A DNA stretch of 64,000 bases from Flavobacteriales bacterium (GTDB taxonomy: Bacteria > Bacteroidota > Bacteroidia > Flavobacteriales_D > Crocinitomicaceae): assembly GCA_013373595.1 (NCBI GenBank), contig JABXHO010000050.1:1-64000 (forward strand), read 5' to 3'. Shown one piece after another: positions 1-8,554 of the stretch; within the stretch, counting starts at the first letter, position 1; the number at the start of each line of letters is the position of its first letter. The notes under the pieces are model-generated. The model did not search any database and was not told the origin of the DNA. It saw nothing but the letters and a program-made list of their open reading frames with translations. Position numbers and translations under genes: made by a program.

Positions 1-409
1 GGATGTTTTCAAGAAAGAACTTTCTGTCATGATTCGAGAAATCACCGATGAAGTGATCTTCAACACGCCCCACAATGTACAGTTCTTCCAAGAGCCGAAA
101 AAGAAAGCACCGAAGAAACGTGTGAAGAAGAAAATTGACTTGGAAGACATCGACTGTCCGAAGTGTTCGAAAGCAAAATTAATGAAGGGTAAAACGGCCA
201 TCGGTTGTTCGAACTTCAAAGAATGTGGATTCAAAGTTCCGTTCGAGTTAATGGGGAAGAAATTAACCGACAATCAACTCAACAAACTACTCACCAAAGG
301 TGATTCAGGAAAAATCAAAGGTTTTGTGAGTCCAGCCGGAGACAAATTGGATGGGAATTTCTTGTTGACAGAGACCTTCAATATTCGTTTCAAGAACGCC
401 AACGAATAA
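1..409 (+). CDS. topB: DNA topoisomerase III, C-terminal part (5' end outside window)
   Basis: The reading frame is open from the first bases of the window, so this is the 3' end of a longer gene; the first ATG at 29 is internal. The visible part is a basic linker (KKKAPKKRVKKK) followed by a four-cysteine zinc-ribbon-like module: CPKC near the start, then GCSNFKECGF. After it comes the GKKLTDNQL...KGDSGKIKGF segment that closes type IA topoisomerases of the TopB kind in Bacteroidota. TopB relaxes and decatenates DNA using an active-site tyrosine that would lie upstream of this window. The family call rests only on this tail; a TopA-like C-terminal zinc domain is the main alternative. The next gene on the same strand starts 70 bases later. 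Confidence 0.75.
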   Translation, partial: DVFKKELSVMIREITDEVIFNTPHNVQFFQEPKKKAPKKRVKKKIDLEDIDCPKCSKAKLMKGKTAIGCSNFKECGFKVPFELMGKKLTDNQLNKLLTKGDSGKIKGFVSPAGDKLDGNFLLTETFNIRFKNANE

Positions 410-479
410 TTTCGTTCCAATGAGGACTTAATTTGAACGTTTTTCGGTTTATGCTGTATCATAGGTTGAACACAAACGT

Positions 480-3431
480 ATGAAACAATTTCTTTCCATT
501 CTTGCTGTCGCATTCTTTGCGTTAACTTCTAAGGCACAAGATCTTCGCATCATCAAAGACAACATCAATTGCTCGTATGGATTAAAAGATAAACAGGGCA
601 ATTGGGTCATCGAACCGATGTATACCCTCATCCAAGAATACAATTCGGGTTATTTTCTCGTAAAAGATCCTCTGGGTGATGGAATTTTAACGCCTTCGGG
701 TAAGTGGTTGGTTCCCTGTGAGTACGATCGTTTTGATGATGATCTTTCAACCTGGGAATTACTCTATGATTACGGATACAGCACAGCTAATCAACGCAGA
801 ACAAGCAAAGCCTTTTTCCTTATAGGAATAAAAGGAGACGAAAAACAGCTTATCAATTCGCAGGGGAAGGTCATTTACACCGTAGATGCGAAAGCTGAAC
901 TTGAGCGCGACAACGAAGCGCACTTTTTAATTCGTGAAGGCAATCCAGTGAATACAACGTACATCGATACTTCGGGGAGTATATTGATCGATAAGTTCTC
1001 AGGGGCAATTCTTCCCTTTCGAGAGCGTGATTACACCTTGCGCAGTAATTCCACAACAAATTACGGGAAGATTGCAGAGGGAGATGTCCGATTAATCAAT
1101 CAAAAAGGAGAACTTCTCAGTGATAAAGTATTCGATAGGGCAATGTTGATTTTGCGTGACCGCATTTCATTTGAGGTCGATGGTAAACACGGAATAATGG
1201 CGCAGGATGGAACGGTACTCATTGAACCTAAATATCGATGGGAAACAGGACTAGGGAATTCTGGCGAGAGTTGGGTAATTCTTGATGAAAATGGGCGCAA
1301 GGGAATTATGAAATCAACGGGGCAGGTATTAATTGAGCCACTCTATGATGCACTGTATAAACTCAATGGAGCCAACAATCAGCAAGAAGGATGGATGGTT
1401 GAGAAAGAAGAAAAGAAGGGAGTAATTGATGTGTATGGAAACAGGGTCATTCCTTTGAAATACGATAAAATCATCACTTTCTATCCCTATCATCAGAAGC
1501 ATCGATTGATAAAAACAAACTTTGTGGTTTGGAAAGGGGATAGCATCGGGTATATTCGTCCAGAGGCGAGTAATGCTCCTAAGAAGTTTTACACATATCT
1601 TGAGCCAGTTTCGGATTACAATTATAGCTACAAACATTCTGTAGGATTTGGCTTCATCATTAAAGAAAATGGGAAATATGGCATTCTGGACGCATACGGC
1701 ATGCCTTTTTTGGAGTGCGAGTACGATGAAAGTTTAAAACGCAAAACCACTGATCAGCGTTATTGGTTCATAAAGGGACGTGAACTTGTTGAGTTTGCAT
1801 TCAATATCAATAAGATTGAAAAGCGTGAATGGGACACTTTTTTGGAGATGGAAGACGAAGCAGTGTATTATTTTAAAGGACTGTACGAAACAGCACAGTT
1901 ATCGTCGGATCGGACGAGAATTGTCTCCATCAGTAAAGAGAATTATGTATTCACGAAATACGGGAATATGTTCGTGGTAAATCGTGATGCTAAAGGGATT
2001 TTGAATATTTACAATCACGTCACGAGAAAAAAGATCAATCTCAGGAATATTCTGTACATCGAGGAACCTACGCAAAATCGTTTTGTGATTCGAACGGGTT
2101 CCAATCATGCTGGAGTTGTTGATAAAAATGGAAAGATCATTATTGATACGATGTACACTACGATGGATATTCAGAATGGCGGATTGCATATCTGGGCCTC
2201 ACAACCGTACTCGAACAGTGGATACAAATGGCTGTTGTTGGATAGCAATGGTGTGCAAATAGTCAAAGCACATTTTGATCAATCGTTTAGAATCAATTCG
2301 GGAGATCAGATCGTGAAAGATGGGTATAAAACGGGATTGATGGATACGAAAAACCTAAAATGGAAGATCGTACCAACCCATCCCTGTTTGTACAAGATGG
2401 TGGATCAATATTACGCAACAATCACGAAGGAAAGAAAGAAAGGAGTTGTTCGTGCAGACGGAAAGTATGTGATTGAGCCGATTTACGATACGGTTATTTT
2501 ATTAGCTGGAAATGCAACCATTAACGGGAATGTTCGAAAGGGGGAGGCGCCTGAGTTCTATTGGTTAGTACGTCGAGGAAATCGGGAGTTAATGATTGAT
2601 CAGGATGGAAAAATCAGTTGGTTAAATGCCATTCGTTCGCTGAAGGAATCGTTGTTGTTTACAGATACATGGGTGATGAAATCCTATAACCAAATCTGGA
2701 ATTTCCCTGTACTGAACTATGCGCCATCACTGCACTTTTTGAGAGGATTGTCTCCCGAACAAGTTCAAGAGAAAAAGTCAGCTTTATGGCAGAACGTAAA
2801 AATTAAATCGGTCATTTTTGACACCATTAACAATGAGTGGGAAGCAAGAAAAGTCAATTGCAATCAAGGGAACCCGACCTACGGATGGGTAACAACGCAA
2901 ACGACTGATAAAAAGATGAATGAGCTCTTGGAAATGTGCCAATGTGCAGTACGAAACAGGTATGGAGGCAGTGGGGGAACGGTAAGTTACAAGTTGATGT
3001 CAGTCGGTTCCAAGTTTGCGACACTCGCAAAAGAGTATCCGCATTACTCTGCAGGTTGGCGACATCATATTTCCCAAGCTCCAGTTGCAAGTCCAACAGA
3101 CGAATATTGGAATTTTGTTGATAGAGATGGTGTCATAAAGTCAATTGAATTAAATGATATCTTTCCGAACAACGCGACGCTAATGGACGAATTTATTGAA
3201 GCACTTCAACAACGAGATGAACTCAAACTGGAATGTTCTTCGGTGGAAAATATGCTAGAAATGGTACGCGGAAGATTCAGGTTGACGGAAGATGGTGTCT
3301 CGCTGTACTTGGATCGAAGTCGCACGAGCATATACGAAGCGTACAGTCCAATTGAACTCTATATTCCACTGGAAAATCTATTAAAGCACGAGGAATCGAA
3401 ATGGATAGTTCCTATTCTAAAAGCAGAGTAA
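480..3431 (+). CDS. Secreted WG-repeat protein
   Basis: A 983-residue protein with a clear Sec signal peptide (about residues 1-20, cleavage after SKAQ). The mature protein is built of WG-type repeats, in which a segment like YGLKDKQGNWVIEP or HGIMAQDGTVLIEPKY recurs many times through the first two thirds. These repeats are about 30-50 residues long and give a beta-rich, probably propeller-like or solenoid fold. No catalytic motif is visible. The C-terminal third (from about residue 700) has no repeats that I recognise. The ATG lies in the same 15-base context as the next gene's start (AAACGTATGAAACAA), and the two genes are 34 bases apart, so they are probably cotranscribed. The family has no agreed biochemical role; a surface or periplasmic binding role is only a guess. 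Confidence 0.85.
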   Translation: MKQFLSILAVAFFALTSKAQDLRIIKDNINCSYGLKDKQGNWVIEPMYTLIQEYNSGYFLVKDPLGDGILTPSGKWLVPCEYDRFDDDLSTWELLYDYGYSTANQRRTSKAFFLIGIKGDEKQLINSQGKVIYTVDAKAELERDNEAHFLIREGNPVNTTYIDTSGSILIDKFSGAILPFRERDYTLRSNSTTNYGKIAEGDVRLINQKGELLSDKVFDRAMLILRDRISFEVDGKHGIMAQDGTVLIEPKYRWETGLGNSGESWVILDENGRKGIMKSTGQVLIEPLYDALYKLNGANNQQEGWMVEKEEKKGVIDVYGNRVIPLKYDKIITFYPYHQKHRLIKTNFVVWKGDSIGYIRPEASNAPKKFYTYLEPVSDYNYSYKHSVGFGFIIKENGKYGILDAYGMPFLECEYDESLKRKTTDQRYWFIKGRELVEFAFNINKIEKREWDTFLEMEDEAVYYFKGLYETAQLSSDRTRIVSISKENYVFTKYGNMFVVNRDAKGILNIYNHVTRKKINLRNILYIEEPTQNRFVIRTGSNHAGVVDKNGKIIIDTMYTTMDIQNGGLHIWASQPYSNSGYKWLLLDSNGVQIVKAHFDQSFRINSGDQIVKDGYKTGLMDTKNLKWKIVPTHPCLYKMVDQYYATITKERKKGVVRADGKYVIEPIYDTVILLAGNATINGNVRKGEAPEFYWLVRRGNRELMIDQDGKISWLNAIRSLKESLLFTDTWVMKSYNQIWNFPVLNYAPSLHFLRGLSPEQVQEKKSALWQNVKIKSVIFDTINNEWEARKVNCNQGNPTYGWVTTQTTDKKMNELLEMCQCAVRNRYGGSGGTVSYKLMSVGSKFATLAKEYPHYSAGWRHHISQAPVASPTDEYWNFVDRDGVIKSIELNDIFPNNATLMDEFIEALQQRDELKLECSSVENMLEMVRGRFRLTEDGVSLYLDRSRTSIYEAYSPIELYIPLENLLKHEESKWIVPILKAE

Positions 3432-3465
3432 TTGAGAAATTGGTATCTTGGAAAAAAATAAACGT

Positions 3466-4566
3466 ATGAAACAACTCCTAACTTTAGCAACTTTACTAGT
3501 GCTTTCATCACCACTTTTTGCTCAAACGCCTGAAGAAAAAGCAGTGGAATTGAAAAATGAAGCCATTAAAACAATGGATGAAGGCAACACTGAAAAAGCA
3601 CGTAAACTTTTAGAAGAGGCGAAAAAATTGGACCCGAATGATCCAACTTACGATTACGAAATTGCCTTTTCCTACAACATCGATAAAAATTACAAGGAAG
3701 TCATTAAAATCTGTAAGAAATTGACCAAGCACAAGGACAAATTCCCAGAGGTATATCAAATGATGGGGAATGCCTATGATTACGATGGAAATTCGAAAAA
3801 AGCCATTCAAACGTATGATAAAGGATTAGATTTATTTCCAAATGCTGGAAACTTATACCTGGAAAGAGGAAACATGGAACTGGTGCAGGGAAACTACAAT
3901 GAAGCACTTGATTACTACATAGAGGGAACAAAAAGAGATCCCATGCATTCGTCAAATTACTACTGGTGTTCAAAACTTTACTTGAGTTCGGAAAACGAAT
4001 ACCTTGGAATGATTTACGGTGAGTTATTCATGAACTTGGAACGAAATTCAAAGCGTACAGTGGAAATCAGTAAACTACTTTACGATACCTACGATTCGGA
4101 AATTTCATTTGAAGGAGATACAACGGCAAGTGTGAGTTTTGCATCGAACAATATTGAAATTTCAGTAGAGGGAGGTGATCCAGATGGTGCAGCAGAGGCT
4201 TTATTGGCAGCACTTACGCAAAAGACGTATGGAACAATGGTCTACGAAATGACGCTTGTTCTCTCACTTGTTGGAGAAGATGAAATCAGTTTGGAATCAT
4301 TGAACAGAATTCGAACGAAATTTGTGGAGAATTATTACGCCAACGATAAAGACGAGGAGTTTCCAAACGTACTTTTCGAATACCAGAAGAAAGTGCAAGA
4401 TGCAGGACACATGGAAGCATACAATTACTGGATTCTCTCACAAGGAAACGATGCCGAATTCGATTCGTGGATGACGGATAATGAAGATAAGTGGGATGCC
4501 TTTATTGATTGGTTCCTCCCAAATGGAATTCAACTAGACGAAGATCATAAATTCGTTCAGCCTTAA
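3466..4566 (+). CDS. Secreted TPR-repeat protein
   Basis: 366 residues from the ATG at 3466; an in-frame TTG at 3448 is less likely because the signal peptide (MKQLLTLATLLVLSSPLFAQ) begins at the ATG. Residues 21 to about 170 are tetratricopeptide repeats, for example AIKTMDEGNTEKARKLLEEA and the KAIQTYDKGLDLFPNAGNLY-type helix pairs. The rest is helical without clear repeats and acidic at the C-terminus. TPR proteins act as protein-binding scaffolds; the partner is unknown, but the WG-repeat gene directly upstream is the natural candidate because the two are adjacent and co-directional. A perfect hairpin 13 bases after the stop probably ends the unit. Confidence 0.85.
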   Translation: MKQLLTLATLLVLSSPLFAQTPEEKAVELKNEAIKTMDEGNTEKARKLLEEAKKLDPNDPTYDYEIAFSYNIDKNYKEVIKICKKLTKHKDKFPEVYQMMGNAYDYDGNSKKAIQTYDKGLDLFPNAGNLYLERGNMELVQGNYNEALDYYIEGTKRDPMHSSNYYWCSKLYLSSENEYLGMIYGELFMNLERNSKRTVEISKLLYDTYDSEISFEGDTTASVSFASNNIEISVEGGDPDGAAEALLAALTQKTYGTMVYEMTLVLSLVGEDEISLESLNRIRTKFVENYYANDKDEEFPNVLFEYQKKVQDAGHMEAYNYWILSQGNDAEFDSWMTDNEDKWDAFIDWFLPNGIQLDEDHKFVQP

Positions 4567-4579
4567 TAAAAGTCAATCA

Positions 4580-4609
4580 GAGGTGGCTGAGCGGAGCCGA
4601 AGCCACCTC
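4580..4609. repeat. Palindromic repeat (family A copy 1), likely two-way terminator
   Basis: A 9-bp perfect stem (GAGGTGGCT / AGCCACCTC) around the 12-base loop GAGCGGAGCCGA, sitting between two convergent genes. The loop is the signature of a small repeat family with further copies at 30090-30118, 35413-35441 and 35510-35538. It is followed by an A/T stretch but not by a long T-run, so its terminator role is inferred from position and stem strength. Confidence 0.75.
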
Positions 4610-4639
4610 AAAAATCCTTTCTTGCGGTAGTTGAACTCT

Positions 4640-5221
4640 TTATCTGAACTGCTTCGGAGTTAACTTTTCTTTGGCATTTTGAGCAATCTCAAGAATTCTC
4701 TTTTGTCGTGTCTCTGGTCGTTTCGCAGAAATCACCCAGTACAATAATATCTTTTTCGTCGATTTACTGAAAGCGTCGAAGTGGTCGAGTGCAGCTTCAT
4801 GTTTTCTGAGTGCTTCTTCCAAATCTTTGGGTACAATTAAAGCTTCTACGTCATCAAGAAGTGTCCAAGAACCATTTTGTTTGGCTGTCTCAATACTGTC
4901 GACACCCGCTTGTGTCATTTTTCCGTTTTTCGTGAGTTGTTCGACCTTTTCTTTATTGACTTTCGACCAGTTGCTAGTGGGTTTTCGCTTGGAAAAATAT
5001 TGCATATAGCTTTTGTCGTCAATCGTCTTTTTAGTGCTGTCAATCCAACCAAAACAAAGTGCTTCATCCACCGCATCACTCCAGCTAATCGATGGAATTT
5101 TTGTGGCGGTTTTGTAATAAATGAGCCAAATTGACTGCTTTGTAACATGGTTTTGCTCTAACCAATTGCGCCATTCGTCCTGACTTTTCGGGTAGAATGT
5201 TTCGATTTCCTTTTTGCTCAT
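4640..5221 (-). CDS. YdeI/OmdA-family protein
   Basis: 193 residues, no signal peptide. It begins with the family's typical pattern: a W-rich N-terminal domain (SQDEWRNWLEQNH, IWLIYYKT, SISWSDAVDEALCFGWIDS) followed by the IDDKSYMQYFSKRKPTSNWS segment and a helical C-terminal OmdA-like domain ending with AKRPETRQKRILEIA. Members are described as YdeI/OmpD-associated or bacteriocin-protection proteins, but their biochemistry is not settled. It stands alone, 20 bases downstream of the membrane-partner gene of the sigma operon on the same strand, and could be read through from it. Its 3' end faces the TPR gene across a strong hairpin. Confidence 0.85.
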   Translation of the reverse strand: MSKKEIETFYPKSQDEWRNWLEQNHVTKQSIWLIYYKTATKIPSISWSDAVDEALCFGWIDSTKKTIDDKSYMQYFSKRKPTSNWSKVNKEKVEQLTKNGKMTQAGVDSIETAKQNGSWTLLDDVEALIVPKDLEEALRKHEAALDHFDAFSKSTKKILLYWVISAKRPETRQKRILEIAQNAKEKLTPKQFR

Positions 5222-5241
5222 GTTCTACGAAAATAACATCA

Positions 5242-5787
5242 TTACCAGAAAATGAATACACTATCTTCTTTCTGTTCGGTTTTTGGGATGTACATGCTTG
5301 TGTCTACTTGCTCAGCCGGCATCATTTTTCTATGTTCTCTTTCTGATTGATCAAAAATGGAAATGTCATCCTGTGGACTTGAGTCCAGTTGTTCATTCGC
5401 ATGTTCTGACGAAGATGTTGTTTCTTCGCGGTTTACAGATCGTGAGCTATTCGACTTGATAGAAGGTGTTAAGTTTTCAACGGCTTCCTGGACTTCGATT
5501 TTTTGTTCGACATTTTTCTGTTCTATAGTCGATACGGATGCCGAAATGGGTTTCGATCCTTGCGTCAAACTAAGTACAAGCAGGGCAGTAGTGAATAAAA
5601 CGCCAAATCGCATCCATTTGCCATTCATATTGAAGCCTATTTTTCCTCCTTTGGTAACGGGCAACTCGGCATCCAACTGCTTGGAAAGTTTTTCCCATCC
5701 TTCTGGATTGTATTCGATGGGAATACGTGAAACGGTTTCTACGACTTCTTTGCGTAGCGCGTCGGTATAGTTAGTGTGTTCTAGCAT
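5242..5787 (-). CDS. Single-pass membrane protein, probable anti-sigma partner
   Basis: 181 residues: a soluble N-terminal part of about 55 residues (DALRKEVVETVSRIPIEYN...GWEKLSKQLD), one transmembrane helix at about residues 60-78 (FGVLFTTALLVLSLTQG), and a polar, Ser/Glu/Gln-rich tail with no fold that I recognise. Its ATG overlaps the last bases of the ECF sigma gene (ATGCTAG), so the two are translationally coupled. That coupling and the cytosolic-helix plus single-TM layout are what suggest an anti-sigma role. No ZAS-type HxxxCxxC motif is visible, so the sequence itself does not prove it. Confidence 0.6.
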   Translation of the reverse strand: MLEHTNYTDALRKEVVETVSRIPIEYNPEGWEKLSKQLDAELPVTKGGKIGFNMNGKWMRFGVLFTTALLVLSLTQGSKPISASVSTIEQKNVEQKIEVQEAVENLTPSIKSNSSRSVNREETTSSSEHANEQLDSSPQDDISIFDQSEREHRKMMPAEQVDTSMYIPKTEQKEDSVFIFW

Positions 5788-6320
5788 GTGAGTTCTTTTT
5801 CAATAATCCAGTTCTTCATTTTCTTTCGTGCGCAATGCAGATGCCATTTTGAGTTGGCCACAGAAATCGACAATAGTTTGCTAATCTCCTTGTGTGAATA
5901 CCCTTCGATAATAGAAAGGTTAAAAACAGCTTTTTCCTGCGGAGGCAGTGTGTCGATAAGTTTTAAGATGTGACTTGGATCATCTTCGATTAAATTTCGG
6001 GTAGAATCTTCATCTGGTAAGGTGGCCATGGTGACGTGCTTCTCATTAAACGATTTTCGACTTCGAATGAAATCGATCGATTCATGAACCACTATGCGTT
6101 TTATCCAACCAGCTAAATTTTCGGAAGTACCGTTAAAAGTGTCGATCTTCTTCAATGCTTTGAGCATGGATTTGTTCAGGACGTCCTCTGCATCAAACGT
6201 ATTGATGACATATCGAAGGGCTACGCGCATCAGATAAGGATAGACCGAACGGTACAGTTCTTCCTGCGCCGCTCGGTCATTTTTTCGACAACCTTCAAGT
6301 ATTTCAGGTGCAATTTCCAT
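5781..6320 (-). CDS. ECF RNA polymerase sigma factor
   Basis: 179 residues with the two conserved ECF regions: sigma-70 region 2 at about residues 20-90 (RYVINTFDAEDVLNKSMLKALKKI, then GWIKRIVVHESIDFIRSRK) and region 4 at about residues 120-170 (LPPQEKAVFNLSIIEGYSHKEISKLLSIS, then the SKWHLHCARKKMK recognition helix). It directs RNA polymerase to envelope-stress or nutrient promoters in other Bacteroidota. It lies 4 bases after an outer-membrane protein gene and overlaps its presumed anti-sigma gene. The central linker is short, as is usual for ECF factors. Confidence 0.92.
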   Translation of the reverse strand: MEIAPEILEGCRKNDRAAQEELYRSVYPYLMRVALRYVINTFDAEDVLNKSMLKALKKIDTFNGTSENLAGWIKRIVVHESIDFIRSRKSFNEKHVTMATLPDEDSTRNLIEDDPSHILKLIDTLPPQEKAVFNLSIIEGYSHKEISKLLSISVANSKWHLHCARKKMKNWIIEKELTC

Positions 6321-6324
6321 TCAC

Positions 6325-7116
6325 TTAAAAGAATATAGATGCTTTTAGGGATAAGTTTGAGATGTGCTTATTCTTCAAGATCTCATCATTCGACTGTCTA
6401 CGTTTTTTTCCTCCCATGTAGTTGTAGCCTAGTCCAATTGTCATACCAATGTTATCGGTGAAATTCAAGCGGTAGCCAATGCTCGGACTGAAGTAAACTC
6501 CATTCGAAATATAGGTTGGGACTCCTTCTTCTACACGCTCGGAATCAAAGTAAACTTGATACCCAAGAGAACATGAGAATAGAAGTGATAGACGTCCCTC
6601 AAGTGATGACTGTAATGCATATCGAAATTCCCCTGTAAAAGCGGTTGAGTTGTAATAATAGACTCCAGGTCCTGCATGAACGTAGGCACCAATACCAGCT
6701 TGTATTTTCGGGGTGAATTTTCGGAGTAGTCCTGCGCCAGCTCCGTGGTGATACCAACTTCCTCCGTTAATCGAATAGGAGAAATACATCGAGTAAGTGT
6801 TTTGATTGAATCGGCTCAAGGGCATTTCATCCAGTTGTGTTTCTTCACTTGTTGCATTGGTTTCAGTTTGAGGGACCGTTCGCAATACAGCGATGTCTTT
6901 ATAGTTGAATGTTAATGTATCGTTCGAAGGTTGTTGTAAGAGTTTGAGATGTTTTCCCGGATGTTGTTCGATTATCGTTCCCTGATGAGAGGTTCCATTG
7001 TTGAGTTCCACAATGTCTGGTCCCATTGTTTGTGCGGAGCTAATCGAAGCTAAAAAGGTAAAAGATAATAGTAAGGTGAGCTGAGTATACGAGTATTTAA
7101 TTGATGTAAGGTTCAT
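6325..7116 (-). CDS. Outer-membrane beta-barrel protein heading a sigma operon
   Basis: 263 residues with a signal peptide (about residues 1-29, ending SSAQ). A short segment resembling a small beta domain follows (VELNNGTSHQGTIIEQHPG). From about residue 105 there are alternating aromatic beta strands (YSMYFSYSINGGSWYHHGAGAGLLRKF, GIGAYVHAGPGVYYY, IGMTIGLGYNYMGGKKR), and the protein ends in aromatic residues (ASIFF), as outer-membrane barrels do. It is the first gene of a three-gene unit with an ECF sigma factor and its membrane partner. A near-perfect inverted repeat lies 25 bases upstream of its start. It may be the surface sensor or simply the coregulated target. Confidence 0.75.
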   Translation of the reverse strand: MNLTSIKYSYTQLTLLLSFTFLASISSAQTMGPDIVELNNGTSHQGTIIEQHPGKHLKLLQQPSNDTLTFNYKDIAVLRTVPQTETNATSEETQLDEMPLSRFNQNTYSMYFSYSINGGSWYHHGAGAGLLRKFTPKIQAGIGAYVHAGPGVYYYNSTAFTGEFRYALQSSLEGRLSLLFSCSLGYQVYFDSERVEEGVPTYISNGVYFSPSIGYRLNFTDNIGMTIGLGYNYMGGKKRRQSNDEILKNKHISNLSLKASIFF

Positions 7117-7140
7117 AATATTTTAGTTTTAATTGTATCT

Positions 7141-7161
7141 AATTAGTGAGCTCACCTAATT
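7141..7161. promoter_or_regulatory. Inverted repeat upstream of the OMP-sigma operon
   Basis: AATTAG and CTAATT arms flank the self-complementary core TGAGCTCA, with one unpaired C. It lies 25 bases before the ATG of the minus-strand OMP gene, where an operator or the -35/-33 region of its promoter would be. It is AT-rich outside the core and not followed by a T-run, so an operator is more likely than a terminator. No matching copy was noticed elsewhere in the window. Confidence 0.4.
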
Positions 7162-7361
7162 GACGAGACGAAATAAAAGGTGGATAGAAAAAAGAGCATT
7201 TTTTTATTCAATGGGTGAAGTTTTGAGGTCAAACACCGCTAGGGCAACATCAAATCAGCCGACAAAACTACGAATTCGGCAGGGTAATCTCCGAAAAACT
7301 AGAATGTCAGATTGTCGAAAAGTCGAAATATCGGAACATCGAACAATCCATCCAAAATCCC

Positions 7362-7369
7362 TACCTTTG
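7362..7369 (+). promoter_or_regulatory. -7 box (TACCTTTG) of the purM operon
   Basis: TACCTTTG matches the Bacteroidota -7 consensus TAnnTTTG and lies 16 bases before the purM ATG at 7386, implying a leader of only about 10 bases. No clear TTTG -33 box stands 18-20 bases upstream. Confidence 0.6.
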
Positions 7370-7385
7370 CCGCTCACTTTTTGTT

Positions 7386-8552
7386 ATGGCAGATACTCGT
7401 TACAATTTACGCGGAGTTTCCGCAGGAAAAGAAGACGTTCACAACGCAATTAAGAACGTCGATAAAGGACTTTTCCCACAAGCATTTTGCAAAATCGTAC
7501 CCGACTATTTGAGCGGAGATGAAGACTATTGCATCGTTATGCATGCGGACGGAGCAGGAACAAAATCTGCCTTGGCGTACATGTACTGGAAAGAAACAGG
7601 CGATGTGTCTGTTTGGAAAGGAATCGCTCAGGATGCTCTCATCATGAATATTGATGATTTATTGTGTGTGGGGGCAACCGACAACATCTTGCTTTCATCG
7701 ACGATTGGGCGTAACAAAAACTTGATTCCAGGTGAAGTAATTTCTGCCATCATTAATGGAACAGAAGAACTCCTCGAAGGATTAAGAACACAAGGAATCG
7801 GAATTCACTCAACAGGAGGAGAAACTGCAGACGTTGGAGATTTGGTTCGAACAATTATCGTTGATTCAACGGTAGTGTGTCGCATGAAACGATCTGATGT
7901 GATTTCCAACAGAACAATTCAAGATGGTGACGTAATTGTTGGCTTGGCATCATTTGGACAAGCAACATACGAAGATGAATACAACGGAGGAATGGGGAGT
8001 AATGGATTGACTTCTGCTCGTCATGATGTATTCAATAAAACATTGGCGGAGAAATATCCAGAAAGTTTCGATCCTGCTGTGCCATCTGATTTGGTGTATT
8101 CAGGATCAAAAAACTTGACAGACGAAACAGCAACGTCTCTCGATGCAGGAAAAATGGTATTGTCACCAACAAGAACCTACGCGCCAATTATCAAGAAGAT
8201 TCTAGACAATCACCGATCAGATATCCATGGAATGGTTCACTGTTCGGGAGGAGCGCAAACAAAAGTGCTTCACTTCGTGAATGACGTGCATGTCATCAAA
8301 GACAAGCTTTTCCCAACGCCACCATTGTTCGAAATGATTCAGAAAGAATCGGGGACAAGCTGGGAAGAAATGTACAAAGTGTTCAACATGGGACACCGTA
8401 TGGAACTGTATGTTCCGCAAGAAGTTGCTGAGGACATCATGGCGATTTCCAAAGAGTTTGGTGTAGATGCTCAAATTGTTGGACGAGTAGAAGCAGCCGA
8501 CACGAAAAAATTAACGATCAAATCACCACACGGTGAATTTATATACGCGTAA
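7386..8552 (+). CDS. purM: Phosphoribosylformylglycinamidine cyclo-ligase (AIR synthase)
   Basis: 388 residues, cytosolic. PurM makes aminoimidazole ribotide from FGAM with ATP, the fifth step of purine synthesis. The AIRS-family N-terminal ATP-binding elements are present: DGAGTKSALAY at about residues 55-65, and AQDALIMNIDDLLCVGA at 81-97 with its conserved acidic residues. The GGETADV motif follows at about residues 143-149, and the C-terminal domain carries the GMVHCSGGAQTKV segment. The length suits the longer Bacteroidota form. It is the first gene of purM-prfA-pyrF; prfA starts 2 bases after its stop. The ATG is preceded by a good -7 box. Confidence 0.93.
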   Translation: MADTRYNLRGVSAGKEDVHNAIKNVDKGLFPQAFCKIVPDYLSGDEDYCIVMHADGAGTKSALAYMYWKETGDVSVWKGIAQDALIMNIDDLLCVGATDNILLSSTIGRNKNLIPGEVISAIINGTEELLEGLRTQGIGIHSTGGETADVGDLVRTIIVDSTVVCRMKRSDVISNRTIQDGDVIVGLASFGQATYEDEYNGGMGSNGLTSARHDVFNKTLAEKYPESFDPAVPSDLVYSGSKNLTDETATSLDAGKMVLSPTRTYAPIIKKILDNHRSDIHGMVHCSGGAQTKVLHFVNDVHVIKDKLFPTPPLFEMIQKESGTSWEEMYKVFNMGHRMELYVPQEVAEDIMAISKEFGVDAQIVGRVEAADTKKLTIKSPHGEFIYA

Positions 8553-8554
8553 AC

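Noticed and set aside
7312-7352. Micro-repeats (TCGAAA/TCGGAA/TCGAAC words) before purM
   Set aside because: Irregular spacing and wording; similar A/T-rich words are common between genes of this phylum.
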